Assembly: GCF_035917235.1 (NCBI RefSeq)
Contig: NZ_CP108424.1
Span: 186,001-250,000, forward strand
Reading direction: 5' to 3'
DNA: 64,000 bases
From: Streptomyces sp. NBC_01294
GTDB lineage: Bacteria; Actinomycetota; Actinomycetes; Streptomycetales; Streptomycetaceae
Both the position numbers and the translations under genes were made by a program. Shown piece after piece: positions 18,848 to 26,725 of this stretch; position 1 is the first letter of the stretch; each line of letters opens with the position of its first letter. The notes below the pieces were generated by a model. That model ran no database searches, was not told the origin of the DNA, and saw only the letters and a list, made by a program, of their open reading frames with translations.

Positions 18848-19047
18848 GCAGGCCGGCCCCCGGTCCGCACTCCCACCCGCTCACCCCGGCGGAGCTTTCT
18901 GCTGGTGACGAGTGGGTCCATGGCTGAGACGAGTGCTACTTGCCGGTCCAGGGCGGGGCCGCCGGCCTTGCCGCGCACTGCCGCACCGTTCACCACCACG
19001 GCGACGACCCGCGCACGCCGATCACCGTCCGGCTCGATCTGTACTGA
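18844..19047 (+). pseudogene. Small hypothetical gene with an in-frame TGA
   Basis: It starts GTG 18844, overlapping the kinase stop. It reads VSRPAPGPHSHPLTPAELSA and GDEWVHG, then TGA at 18925-18927. The same frame continues coherently as DECYLPVQGGAAGL, HCRTVHHHGDDPRTPITVRL and DLY to TGA 19045-19047. The TGA replaces what looks like a Trp codon (TGG to TGA). The sequence has a Cys/His pattern but no recognised domain. It belongs to the small-gene operon with its neighbours. Confidence 0.65.
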
Positions 19048-19133
19048 GAGCACTCCGTGGCGCCCCGACTCCGCACCCGTGGGGCCGGGGCGGTCGCGGT
19101 GGCCCCTCACAGCACCGAAGGGAGATGGACGTC

Positions 19134-19442
19134 ATGACGCTGCGGCCGCCGTATTTCGAGGTGGACGTCCCCATACGGAGCACCGAGACGCCCGGCCTGC
19201 GTGGCGTGCACGTCTTCACCGGCCGGGCTGACAGCGACAGCGTCGCCCTCCAGGCCGCGCACGAGGCGTACGACGCGGCCCGCACCGCTGCCGAGGCCGG
19301 ACTCGAGATGCCCCACGGGCGCCCGGACGGTTGGGGCGCCTGCGGCTACAGGCCTGGCTGGGAGCTCGACTGGCTCGCCGCGACCGCCGGCCCCTGGAAG
19401 AACCCGTACAGCTGGCTCAACTCCAGCCCGATCGAGCTGTAG
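19134..19442 (+). CDS. Small conserved accessory protein
   Basis: A 102-residue protein (MTLRPPYFEVDVPIRSTETP) with a C-terminal region rich in Trp and Pro (WELDWLAAT, WKNPYSWLNSSPIEL). ATG 19134 is preceded by GAAGGGAG at a good distance; ATG 19125 is an alternative. There is no signal peptide or membrane segment. It sits in a run of small cytoplasmic genes (18356-20233) typical of Streptomyces accessory elements. Function unknown. Confidence 0.65.
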   Translation: MTLRPPYFEVDVPIRSTETPGLRGVHVFTGRADSDSVALQAAHEAYDAARTAAEAGLEMPHGRPDGWGACGYRPGWELDWLAATAGPWKNPYSWLNSSPIEL

Positions 19443-19535
19443 ATCTGCCCCGGGACAGACGCACATCGGCGTCCAAACCAGTTCGCCTGTCCCGGGCCCA
19501 CCCATCCCGTACGAGACGAGACGGAGACCCCAAGT

Positions 19536-19736
19536 ATGTCGTCCAACCGCGATGTCGACCACGCCCTCGCCTACCCGGAACCGCCAGCCTCGCCGCGCTG
19601 GCACCGCAACGGCCCCAAGGCCCGACCGATCACGCCCTGGCAGCAGAAGCGCAACTGCGAGCTCCTGCTCCGCGAGCAGCACACCCCCCGACCCCGCTCC
19701 CCGCGCACCGCCAAGCCCCGGGCGGAGACCCGATGA
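19536..19736 (+). CDS. Small basic hypothetical protein
   Basis: A 66-residue, Arg/Pro-rich protein (MSSNRDVDHALAYPEPPASP) with KARPITPWQQKRNCELLLRE in the middle. Its stop overlaps the ATGATGATG start run of the next gene, so the two are probably co-translated. The basic charge suggests nucleic-acid contact, but no domain is recognised. Confidence 0.55.
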   Translation: MSSNRDVDHALAYPEPPASPRWHRNGPKARPITPWQQKRNCELLLREQHTPRPRSPRTAKPRAETR

Positions 19737-20233
19737 TGATGAGCCCTCAGACTCACCTCGCCATAGACGGCTACGTCGACGCGATCCCGGCTCCCGGCAC
19801 CAGCTGGGGCACTGCCTGCTTCGACCTGATCCACTCCCCCGCCGACGCGGACCGGATCGCACCCGACGCCCCGGACACCGTGTACGCCTGCACTACCGGA
19901 GACCCGCGCATCGCCGACGTGCTGCTGCGCGAGATCCAGCCCGGCGACCTCCTGCGTGTCACCGGCACCGTCGTCCAGCCCGCCGCCCTGGGCACCCCGG
20001 CCCGGCTCACCGTCGACGCCCTGGAGGTCCTGGAGGCCGCGCCGGCCCCCGTGCTGCACGACATGGTCCTCGACCGGTACGGCCCGTACGCCGTGATCTT
20101 CGACGCGGACACCGACGCCGTACCGGTCTTCACCGAGTACGGCGTCTGGGCCGGCCTGGCTGCGAGCCCGGACTCCATCGATGAACTGATCGACGTCTTC
20201 GAGGGGCGCGGCCAGGCGGCCGAGGGCACGTAG
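19733..20233 (+). CDS. Hypothetical protein, possibly OB-fold-like
   Basis: About 166 residues beginning with three consecutive Met codons at 19733-19741. The sequence includes DGYVDAIPAPGTSWGTACFD and IQPGDLLRVTGTVVQPAALG, then PVLHDMVLDRYGPYAVIFDA. GDLLRVTGTV followed by LTVDALEVLEA resembles strands of an OB-fold nucleic-acid-binding domain. This is inference from strand pattern only. It overlaps the preceding small gene. Function unknown. Confidence 0.6.
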   Translation: MMMSPQTHLAIDGYVDAIPAPGTSWGTACFDLIHSPADADRIAPDAPDTVYACTTGDPRIADVLLREIQPGDLLRVTGTVVQPAALGTPARLTVDALEVLEAAPAPVLHDMVLDRYGPYAVIFDADTDAVPVFTEYGVWAGLAASPDSIDELIDVFEGRGQAAEGT

Positions 20234-20836
20234 CGCGGCATCGTGCCGATTCGGCTCGTGAATATGTGCCGCTGCCCATCCGGCTGGCCCGGGGTCGGCA
20301 CAGATCTGTTGAAGGGCGGCTGTTGGGACTCCGGCCAGTGCGGCTTGAAGCTCCAGGGTGGGCGCTGAGGTGCCCGGGTCAGCCGAGTCCGGACATGAAG
20401 GCCGAGGTCCTGCTGACCCTTGCCGCGGCAAGCTCCTGAAGTCGCTTTTAGTGGTCTGCTGGATCTGATGCTGCTACTGCGCGCTGGCTTTTGACGGCGT
20501 TCAAGAGCCCGAGGCCGTCCACACATGAACCGCACACTCCCAGTCTTCGAGGGCCGGACCTTTGACCGCGGTCAAAGGTCCGGCCCTCGGCGGGCGAGCT
20601 CAGAACCCATCGCACCCAGGGAACCGGGCGGTCCTGAGGCCAGCTCCGCCCTCGACTCCCCCACCCTCCTGCTCACCGGATCGGTGCACGCCCCACGGTC
20701 GGTCTTCCCTCGACGGCGCCGCCGCTACGTCATGTCGTTGCCTGGCTGCTGCATGGCGCAACCTGTTCTCCAACGCATGAGATCGGCCTAGGCATCGCGG
20801 TCGGGGCCCGCATCTGACAGGTCTATCGTGGGCGGC
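20234..20836. other. Intergenic with a 42-bp palindrome
   Basis: No supported gene. The stretch carries the first ParB-site-like palindrome (20548-20589) and the upstream region of hemC. The open frames here are Pro/Arg/Ser-rich and unconvincing. Confidence 0.5.
20548..20589. promoter_or_regulatory. Candidate parS site 1 inside a 42-bp perfect palindrome
   Basis: The core TTTGACCGCGGTCAAA is at 20561-20576. Its flanks extend the perfect dyad to 42 bp in total. This is the first of five copies of the 16-bp core in the 4.1 kb that ends in parB. The long stem could also work as a terminator. Confidence 0.65.
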
Positions 20837-21772
20837 ATGTCCGCCCCTGAGCTGATCCGCATCGTGTCCCGGAACTCCCCCATGGCACTGGCCCAGGTGG
20901 AACGTGTGCGCAGCGAACTGGCCGTGCTCCACCCCCATATCCGCACCGAAGTCGTCCCCGTCGTCACGACCGGAGACAAGTGGATGGGCGACCTCGCCCA
21001 GGTCGAAGGGAAGGGGGCGTTCACCAAGGAGGTCGACGCCGCACTGCTGGAGGGCAGCGCCGACCTCGCCGTCCACTGTCTCAAAGACATCCCGTGCGAC
21101 CGCCCGCTGCCCGTCGGCACGACATTCGCTGTGTTCCTCAAGCGCGACGACATCCGCGATGCACTCATCCACCCCAGCGGCATCACCCTGGACCAGCTGC
21201 CGCCCGGCACCCGCATCGGCACCTCGTCCGTCCGCCGAATCGCCCAGCTCGCGGCCAGCCACCCCCACCTGGAGTGCGTGCCCTTCCGCGGCAACGCCAA
21301 CCGGCGCCTGGAAAAGCTTCACGCCGGAGAAGTCGACGCCGCTCTCCTCGCCGTATCCGGGCTCGAACGCATCGGACGCACCGACGTGATCACCGAGATC
21401 CTCTCGACGGAGACAATGATGCCGCCCATCGGCGCCGGAATCCTGGCCCTGCAGTGCCGCCAAGACGACGCCCACGTCATCGACGTGGTCAGCAGCCTCG
21501 TCCACCCCGACACCCACCGTGAAGCGACCGCCGAGCGCATGCTGCTACACGTCCTGCAGGGGCACTGCAACAGTCCCATCGCCGGCTACGCCCGCGCTGA
21601 ACGCGGCGGAGATCTGTCGCTACGCGCCTGCGTCTTCACTCCCGACGGCAAGACGGTTCTCAACGCGCATGAGTGGGCCGGCCCGCTCGACCCGGCCACT
21701 CTCGGTACGTCCGTCGCAGTCGCTCTTCTGCGGCAAGGAGCCCGCGAGTTGATCGACGGAATCCCGCACTGA
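20837..21772 (+). CDS. hemC: Hydroxymethylbilane synthase (porphobilinogen deaminase)
   Basis: A 311-residue enzyme that joins four porphobilinogen units into hydroxymethylbilane for tetrapyrrole synthesis. Family marks are [10 protein letters not shown] at the N-terminus, [44 protein letters not shown] and [12 protein letters not shown]. The dipyrromethane-cofactor Cys is in [13 protein letters not shown]. Length and motifs are normal. ATG 20837 is chosen; GTG 20828 is an alternative. It stands alone, flanked by two candidate parS sites and followed by a terminator hairpin. Streptomyces carry hemC in a chromosomal heme operon, so this is probably an accessory second copy. Confidence 0.93.
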   Translation: MSAPELIRIVSRNSPMALAQVERVRSELAVLHPHIRTEVVPVVTTGDKWMGDLAQVEGKGAFTKEVDAALLEGSADLAVHCLKDIPCDRPLPVGTTFAVFLKRDDIRDALIHPSGITLDQLPPGTRIGTSSVRRIAQLAASHPHLECVPFRGNANRRLEKLHAGEVDAALLAVSGLERIGRTDVITEILSTETMMPPIGAGILALQCRQDDAHVIDVVSSLVHPDTHREATAERMLLHVLQGHCNSPIAGYARAERGGDLSLRACVFTPDGKTVLNAHEWAGPLDPATLGTSVAVALLRQGARELIDGIPH

Positions 21773-21818
21773 CAGCTGGCCGTCGCCTCCAGGGACCCAC
21801 TGGGGGCGCCGAGCGTAC

Positions 21819-21867
21819 ACGTGGAGGGGGCCTCACCGGCACGCGGCCGGTGAGGCCCCCTCCACGT
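21819..21867 (+). terminator. Terminator hairpin after hemC
   Basis: A long GC-rich hairpin: ACGTGGAGGGGGCCTCACCG pairs with its complement around a short loop. A close copy lies at 24185-24233, and each copy is followed by the same parS-like site. Confidence 0.75.
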
Positions 21868-21904
21868 TCTACCGCTCATCCCCTCCCCACCGATGTCGGC
21901 AACC

Positions 21905-21920
21905 TTTGACCGCGGTCAAA
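21905..21920. promoter_or_regulatory. Candidate parS site 2
   Basis: The exact 16-bp core TTTGACCGCGGTCAAA lies in the context GGCAACC-core-AGTCGGCAG. The same context surrounds site 4 at the parB stop codon. Confidence 0.65.
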
Positions 21921-22035
21921 AGTCGGCAGGGCCCGAGATGCTCACGGGACGGCGACCCAACGATTCAGCCGACGCTGACATGCGGCAGCCTTTAAGCGAG
22001 GCTTCCCGACAAACAGGCGCCCAGCAGCGTCGGCG

Positions 22036-22473
22036 CTATGACGAGGACTCTCTTGTTCCTGAGCCGGCCCAGACAGCCAGGTCGCTTCCAGGCAGCGACA
22101 CGAAGAGCCATTGCGCTGGGCCCGTGACCTGCCACGCTTCGAAGGACGGATCGGACGAGCAAGTCAGGTGAAGGCCCGTGTCGAAAACGAGACGCAGGGT
22201 TCCGGACTTGAACGCAACCGCAGACAGAACCTTCGCTCCGAACAGATCAAGGGCCGCTGTGACGTCCTGGGACTCCGGATTCAGGAGCACCGACCGGCCG
22301 GCGTGGACTGCCCCGTGCGAGAGGCTGAAGGGCGCTTCCAACGCGACTTCCCAATCCGAGTTGAGAACCAGCACGAGCCGGAAGTCCGCACTGATCTTCG
22401 TGACGCGCATCCCGCGAAGGTTCAGGATCCACCGGTCCTCGTGTTCGACGGGACTCTCTTCAGTGCTCACCAC
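22036..22473 (-). CDS. DUF6188-like protein
   Basis: A 145-residue cytoplasmic protein (MVSTEESPVEHEDRWILNLR). The pattern is beta-strand rich, with LNLRGMRVTKISADFRLVLV, DWEVALEAPFSLSHG, FGAKVLSAVAFKSGTLRLVF and a C-terminal W-x-V segment (EAWQVTGPAQWLFVSLPG). This resembles the DUF6188 family of small actinobacterial proteins, often found among immunity-like genes; function unknown. No partner toxin is visible next to it. Confidence 0.65.
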   Translation of the reverse strand: MVSTEESPVEHEDRWILNLRGMRVTKISADFRLVLVLNSDWEVALEAPFSLSHGAVHAGRSVLLNPESQDVTAALDLFGAKVLSAVAFKSGTLRLVFDTGLHLTCSSDPSFEAWQVTGPAQWLFVSLPGSDLAVWAGSGTRESSS

Positions 22474-22619
22474 TGCACCATGGCTGATTCGACAGTCGAA
22501 AGCCAGCGGATTTCCCTCAGCCCAGTTGTCCCCGACCGGTACCAGCCCGCGAAGTGACCCTCACCCCGCGACCAGCGGAACGTCCGCACTGGCGCCACGT
22601 CTTCGAACCGAGCAGTCAC
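22467..22619 (-). pseudogene. N-terminal fragment of a TnsA-like endonuclease
   Basis: From GTG 22619 the frame reads VTARFEDVAPVRTFRWSRGE and GHFAGWYRSGTTG. This resembles the start of the TnsA-like transposase subunit of actinobacterial Tn7-like elements. Similarity is lost after TTG (near 22521), and the frame ends at 22467, overlapping the DUF6188 start. The nuclease core is absent. Confidence 0.5.
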
Positions 22620-23065
22620 ACAGTCCAGCGGCGGATGTCGTCGCCGCTCATGTACGGCGCCCACGGGGCGTCCACGTACGACGGCTCGACGTACGGTCTC
22701 GCAAGATCCACCACAGCCGGTACAGCCACTCAGCACCCCCGGTGCGATCACTCGCACGACGGGGTTCACTGAAACAGGAGGCCGACCGACTGGGTTCGCC
22801 GAGTAAACGCCTCGATGGGATGCGAGCGGTCAGCTACCTCAGACGCGGGGGAGCCGCCCATCTTCTCGAAGACCTGGCGGGCGACAGGCTTGCCGTCCGT
22901 GCAACGGAACCCGAAGAGTCCGGTGCCGTCTCCGGGGAGTCCGCGAGACCCCGAGATCCCAGAGCCGGGGCGGGCCGCGTCCAGGGGGTGCGTTGCAGTC
23001 GGCGAGGACGAACGCATTGCGTCCGGGCGGAAACGGGGGCTGCTTGCGGGTGTGCAGAGCAGGCG

Positions 23066-23109
23066 GGGGAGGCTGAACCTTTGACCGCGGTCAAAGGTTC
23101 AGCCTCCCC
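23066..23109. promoter_or_regulatory. Candidate parS site 3 inside a 44-bp perfect palindrome
   Basis: The core TTTGACCGCGGTCAAA is at 23080-23095. The flanks GGGGAGGCTGAACC and its complement extend the dyad to 44 bp. The flanks differ from those of site 1, so only the core is shared. Confidence 0.65.
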
Positions 23110-23382
23110 GTGCGCGGACGCACTGGGCCACGCTGTCCGTGACGTTCAACGCAGAAGCCTGGGCAGCAGCGCCCTCCGACGTCCTGGTAGCCGCGAACGC
23201 CCTGACCACCGACCGCTTCGAAGCCCGCCCTGGCAGCCCCTCTGGACTGTTCTCTCCTTCCGGTGGACCTCGTCCTCGCCACGATCGAGTCCGGCTACGG
23301 CAGTAGCCAATGCCGAACGGGCCACCGCGCCTGACCTCGTCGCCTACGGGTTTCACGGAGATTGACCGGCGTGAGCCCGCCA

Positions 23383-23470
23383 CTAGGCCGTCTCGGCCGG
23401 AGCTTGCCGGTCGAGCCCGCGTCTCCCCCGGCTACCGCTGGGGGAGCAAGATCCGGTAGAGACGGCCTAG
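23383..23470. repeat. Short inverted-repeat-bounded segment
   Basis: CTAGGCCGTCTC at 23383-23394 is the exact complement of GAGACGGCCTAG at 23459-23470. They enclose 64 bp that include another stem-forming stretch (CTCCCCC near GGGGGAG). It lies just upstream of the frameshifted gene at 23480 and could be a miniature element or a structured leader. Confidence 0.5.
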
Positions 23471-23479
23471 GGTTGGCTC

Positions 23480-23778
23480 ATGAGCACGGCAGACGACGAC
23501 CGCATCGCCCTCGACCTCCTCGACGCCCACCTGAAAGACGTGTGGCGGGCAGCCTGCGAACTCCACCGGGGAAACCGGGCCGTCGTCCCCGAGGTGCCGC
23601 GCGAGCTGGGAGGGGCCGCTGCGGACGGTGCGGCCACCGAACTCCTGCGGTGGGGGTACGGAGAGCCGGGTTCATCACGGGCGAGTACATCAACGGCCTC
23701 GACCTGCTCGAAGAACTGGGCCTCGTCGCCGTGTCCGGCGACGAGGTCGGGGTCTTCTGGTCCTTCAGCGCGTACTGA
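23480..23778 (+). pseudogene. Small hypothetical gene with one frameshift
   Basis: ATG 23480 reads MSTADDDRIALDLLDAHLKD, VWRAACELHRGN and ATELLRWGYGE. It then shifts frame near 23670 to GFITGEYINGLDLLEELGLV and AVSGDEVGVFWSFSAY, stopping at 23778. Both halves have good codon bias and together make a single about 99-residue protein. The family is not recognised. Confidence 0.65.
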
Positions 23779-23843
23779 CACCGGCTCCCCGGCACAACCC
23801 GTCCAGCACCCTCGCACCTCACTCCTAAGCCGTTTGCTGCGGA

Positions 23844-23915
23844 TCACCTCGCTGACCAGATGAAGATGGCGGCGAGGTGGAATCCGGCGAGGTAGATCTT
23901 GGCGGTCTTGTCGCG
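23844..23915 (-). pseudogene. C-terminal fragment of an IS5-family transposase
   Basis: The leftward frame reads DKTAKIYLAGFHLAAIFIWS followed by AR and a stop, the usual C-terminus of an actinobacterial IS5-type transposase. Nothing upstream of the Asp remains. Confidence 0.6.
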
Positions 23916-24184
23916 TCAGTCAACGACACGCATCAACCAATGATCAGATGATCCGATGGAAACGCCCTAGTCGAGGTGCTGCCGGGTGATGGCAGTCGGG
24001 ATGGTCCGGTCCCAGTCCCGGCGGCGTGCACGACGGCGGTTCCACCCCGCGGCGGCAAGTGCCGCCAACTGGGTGACTGCTTCAGTCAGCCGACCGGTGT
24101 GTCCGGTCTATTTGGTTCTTGGGGTTCCTGCGTGACATGTGGTTGGCGGCGTCTCCCTAGACCTCTTGGCGGCGCCCAGCTCAC

Positions 24185-24233
24185 ACGTGAAGAGGGCCTC
24201 ACCGGCGCACGGCCGGTGAGGCCCTCTTCACGT
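24185..24233 (-). terminator. Terminator hairpin after parB (duplicate of the hemC one)
   Basis: ACGTGAAGAGGGCCTCACCG pairs with its complement. The arrangement hairpin, about 40 bp, GGCAACC, palindrome, AGTCGGCAG is the same as at 21819-21930. This points to a duplicated terminator/parS module. Confidence 0.75.
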
Positions 24234-24273
24234 TCCACCGCTCATTCACTGACCATCGCCGAGGCCGGCAACC

Positions 24274-24289
24274 TTTGACCGCGGTCAAA
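24274..24289. promoter_or_regulatory. Candidate parS site 4, overlapping the parB stop codon
   Basis: The exact 16-bp core. Its TCA is the complement of the parB TGA stop (24285-24287). Confidence 0.68.
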
Positions 24290-25577
24290 AGTCGGCAGCG
24301 CCAGAGGCGTTCTCGGGCGAGGAATCCTTGGCGTGATCTTCGAGGAGCTTCTCCAGGAGAACGGTCCGCTGGCTCTTGTCCATCTTCACGAAGACCAGGT
24401 CCGCGACAGCGCTGCCGTCATGCCACGGCACCCGCGGAATCTTCCGGATGTCCACAAGATGGACATCGTCGTCTGCATCGGCCGGAGCCTCTTCGTCCTC
24501 GACCGCAGGAACAGTGGCCGCCGTCGGGGGAGTGTGCAGTTCGTTCGCAGGGGCAGGTCGGTCTGCCTCCAAGGGCTGTGTTGTGGCTGGCGAAGCCGAT
24601 TCGATGGCAACCGGTTCAGGAGCGTCGCCCGCTCGTGGCGCGTCCGGCGTCGGCAACGGAGCAGCAGAACTTTTGACCGCGGTCAAAGGTTCAGGCGCAG
24701 TGGGCGCCAGCTGGTCCATGCCGGGAGAGGGGGAGGGGAGGACTACAGGCGCCTGCGGGCGGGGGAGGGGCTCCGCCACCGGCTGCGCTGCTGCTCGCAG
24801 GACCGCCTGCTGCTCCTCCTTGGCCCGGGTCTCCTGCTCCTTGGTGGACTTGAGGAGCTCAAGGAGAGTTGCGGGTCCCAGCGAGGGGTCGTCCTTGAGG
24901 GCGCGGGCGAGGGTTCGGCCGTCGCGCTCGGGCATGTCTCCAGAGCTGAGCATGGCCTGGATTTGGTCAGGCAGTTCGAGCAGGACCAGCTGGTGCGTGA
25001 CCCATGATGGTGACTTCCCGAGGCGCTCGGCGGCACGCGACTTCGATCCGAACTCTTTCTCCTCGGCGCAGATCGCCACGAGCTGTGCCACACCCCGGGC
25101 GCGTTCGATGACGTCGAAGTCCTCACGGTCGAGGTTTTCTGCGAGGAGGTAGTCGACGAAGTCCTCTCGGGTCTTCGCGAGATCGTCCCGGACAACGAAG
25201 TCCAGGCTCTCAAGGCCCACGTGGCGAGCACTGCGGTAGCGGCGCTCGCCGTTGATGAGGATGAACTCGGCCGGCCCGATGAGTGACTCGTGTTCGGGCC
25301 ACAGTGCCAGGTAGGCGCCACGCGAGACGGTGACGCAAGCCGCGAGCTGTGCTTGGCGCAGCTCCTCACCGAACCGGGTGAGTTCCTCGTCGGAGCCGAA
25401 GTTGCGGCGGGGGTTGAGGGGAGTGGGGGAGACCTCGTCGAGCCGGTGCTTGACGAGTTCGTAGGCAGGGATGTCGCCCTGGGCCAGTGCCTTGGCCCGT
25501 CCCCGTTCGCTTCGTTCGCTCGGCCGTCGGGCGCTGGAGAAGGAGGCGCCGCTGCCCAGGAGGTCCTTCTTGCTCAC
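24285..25577 (-). CDS. parB: ParB-family partition protein
   Basis: A 430-residue centromere-binding protein of a plasmid-type partition system. The N-terminal ParB nuclease/CTPase-like domain (about residues 45-150) includes LNPRRNFGSDEELTRFGEEL and the ERRYRSARHVG box. The central HTH is near 170-215 (RAAERLGKSPSWVTHQLVLL). A charged segment around 255-265 (KEQETRAKEEQQ) leads to a Pro/Ala-rich, probably disordered region and a short C-terminal domain. GTG 25577 overlaps the parA stop as GTGA, so parA and parB form one leftward operon. One palindrome (24672-24687) lies inside the gene, where it encodes LTAVK, and another overlaps its stop. Confidence 0.9.
   Translation of the reverse strand: MSKKDLLGSGASFSSARRPSERSERGRAKALAQGDIPAYELVKHRLDEVSPTPLNPRRNFGSDEELTRFGEELRQAQLAACVTVSRGAYLALWPEHESLIGPAEFILINGERRYRSARHVGLESLDFVVRDDLAKTREDFVDYLLAENLDREDFDVIERARGVAQLVAICAEEKEFGSKSRAAERLGKSPSWVTHQLVLLELPDQIQAMLSSGDMPERDGRTLARALKDDPSLGPATLLELLKSTKEQETRAKEEQQAVLRAAAQPVAEPLPRPQAPVVLPSPSPGMDQLAPTAPEPLTAVKSSAAPLPTPDAPRAGDAPEPVAIESASPATTQPLEADRPAPANELHTPPTAATVPAVEDEEAPADADDDVHLVDIRKIPRVPWHDGSAVADLVFVKMDKSQRTVLLEKLLEDHAKDSSPENASGAADF
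24672..24687. promoter_or_regulatory. Candidate parS site 5, inside parB
   Basis: The exact core TTTGACCGCGGTCAAA within the parB coding sequence, in the low-complexity region. Sites within or next to parB are common for chromosomal and plasmid ParB systems, where they also autoregulate the operon. Confidence 0.68.
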
Positions 25578-26725
25578 TTCGTCAGTGCTTTCTTCAGGTC
25601 GCGCATGGCGATGGCCTGCTCGCAGTCCGGTGCGTACTCAAGGAGTGGACGCTTGAGGCGTACCGCCTCGCGCTGCTCCTTCAGGTCGGGGATGACCACG
25701 AGGACCGGCGGGTCGCCGAACTCTTCCCACTGGCTCAGGGAGGAGGTGGCGATGAATCCCTTGCGGGCGTCGTAGAGGTTCACGACGAAGCCCAGCTGGG
25801 TGACGGCGACCTCGAGGTCGTCCTCCATGTCTTCGATCTGCTCGAGCAGCAGGTCGTAGGCGTCGGCGGAGGTGTCTTCGGCCTGGACGATGACGACGAG
25901 TCCTGAGGCCTTGGGGTCCTCACCGTCGCGCGTGCGGGCGTAGTACAGCGCCGTGTCCATGGTGTAGCCGAGGCTCGGCGGACAGTCGATCACTACGTAG
26001 TCGAAGTCCTTCTCAAGTTCCTCGACTGCCTTCTCCAGCGCGGTCTCCTTGACGCGCACGTTCCTGGTGGTGGCGAGCTTGGCGTCGAGGAGGAACGCGT
26101 CCTTGCATGCGGGCAGGAGGAAGAGCCGGCCCGTGAACGACTCGTACTCGATGGGTACGAGGAGATCCCGGACGTTGCCGTCCGCTTCACCGAGCATGTG
26201 CTTGGCGAGGCTCGGCTCCTTGATACCCAGCGGCACATGGCCCAGGTGCTTCGTCAGGTGACCTTGCGGGTCGAAGTCGATGACGCAGACGCGAGCACCG
26301 GCCTCGGCCAGGGCCTGCGCAAGACCGTTGCTGACCGCACTCTTGCCCACACCGCCCTTCTGGTTGCACACGACGAGACGGCGCACGTGGTCTGGGCGCA
26401 CCAGGGTCGGCATCGTGTGCGTGTCCAGCCACAGACGGATCGACTGGGCCAGGCCCTGGTTGTACGCGACGGGCCGCGCCTTGCAGTCCTTCTTGAACTC
26501 GTCGTACAGGCCGGTGGGGAGGTAGGTCGCGAAGGATGAGCCACCGGTGGTGTCCACAGTCCTGGCGGCTTCCGGGTTGCTGCGCCAGGCGTGGATGCCT
26601 TCGGTGACAGCGTCTTGGATGTCCACGCTGAGCTGGGCAGCACGGACCTTGAGTTCCTGACGGAGGGCCAGGGGTAGCTTGGCGACTACCTTTTCCCTGT
26701 CGGACGGGTCGTAAGGAGCGGTCAT
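25574..26725 (-). CDS. parA: ParA-family partition ATPase
   Basis: A 383-residue deviant Walker ATPase that positions plasmid copies. Residues 1-105 form an N-terminal extension with two segments resembling ribbon-helix-helix/Arc-type motifs (KLPLALRQELKVRAAQLSV; YLPTGLYDEFKKDCKARPV). The ATPase core starts at 115, with deviant Walker A KGGVGKS at 123-129, DFDPQGHLTKHL (Walker A') and YVVIDCPPSLGYTMD (Walker B). I chose ATG 26725, preceded by GGAGAGTAAGG; the frame is open to 26800 but those residues are unlike the family. It is followed by parB with a 4-bp overlap. One iteron-type AGTCGCT lies just upstream at 26747. Confidence 0.92.
   Translation of the reverse strand: MTAPYDPSDREKVVAKLPLALRQELKVRAAQLSVDIQDAVTEGIHAWRSNPEAARTVDTTGGSSFATYLPTGLYDEFKKDCKARPVAYNQGLAQSIRLWLDTHTMPTLVRPDHVRRLVVCNQKGGVGKSAVSNGLAQALAEAGARVCVIDFDPQGHLTKHLGHVPLGIKEPSLAKHMLGEADGNVRDLLVPIEYESFTGRLFLLPACKDAFLLDAKLATTRNVRVKETALEKAVEELEKDFDYVVIDCPPSLGYTMDTALYYARTRDGEDPKASGLVVIVQAEDTSADAYDLLLEQIEDMEDDLEVAVTQLGFVVNLYDARKGFIATSSLSQWEEFGDPPVLVVIPDLKEQREAVRLKRPLLEYAPDCEQAIAMRDLKKALTK

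Larger units (their letters stand above)
22620..23479. other. Remnant region with parS site 3 and an 88-bp inverted-repeat segment
   Basis: No intact gene is supported. A leftward frame near 22766-22930 reads GLFGFRCTDGKPVARQVFEK and may be a C-terminal remnant. A forward stretch near 23146-23230 (PSDVLVAANALTTDRFEARP) and DLVLATIESGYG near 23260 are in different frames, which suggests another decayed gene. The long forward frame across the region has no coherent protein. Confidence 0.4.

Noticed and set aside
20548..20589. Palindrome 1 as a simple terminator only
   Set aside because: The core is shared exactly with four other sites whose flanks differ, one of them inside parB. A binding site explains this better, although a terminator role is not excluded.
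22178..23365. A 395-codon forward frame across the remnant region
   Set aside because: It runs antisense to the DUF6188 gene and through a 44-bp palindrome, with no coherent protein.
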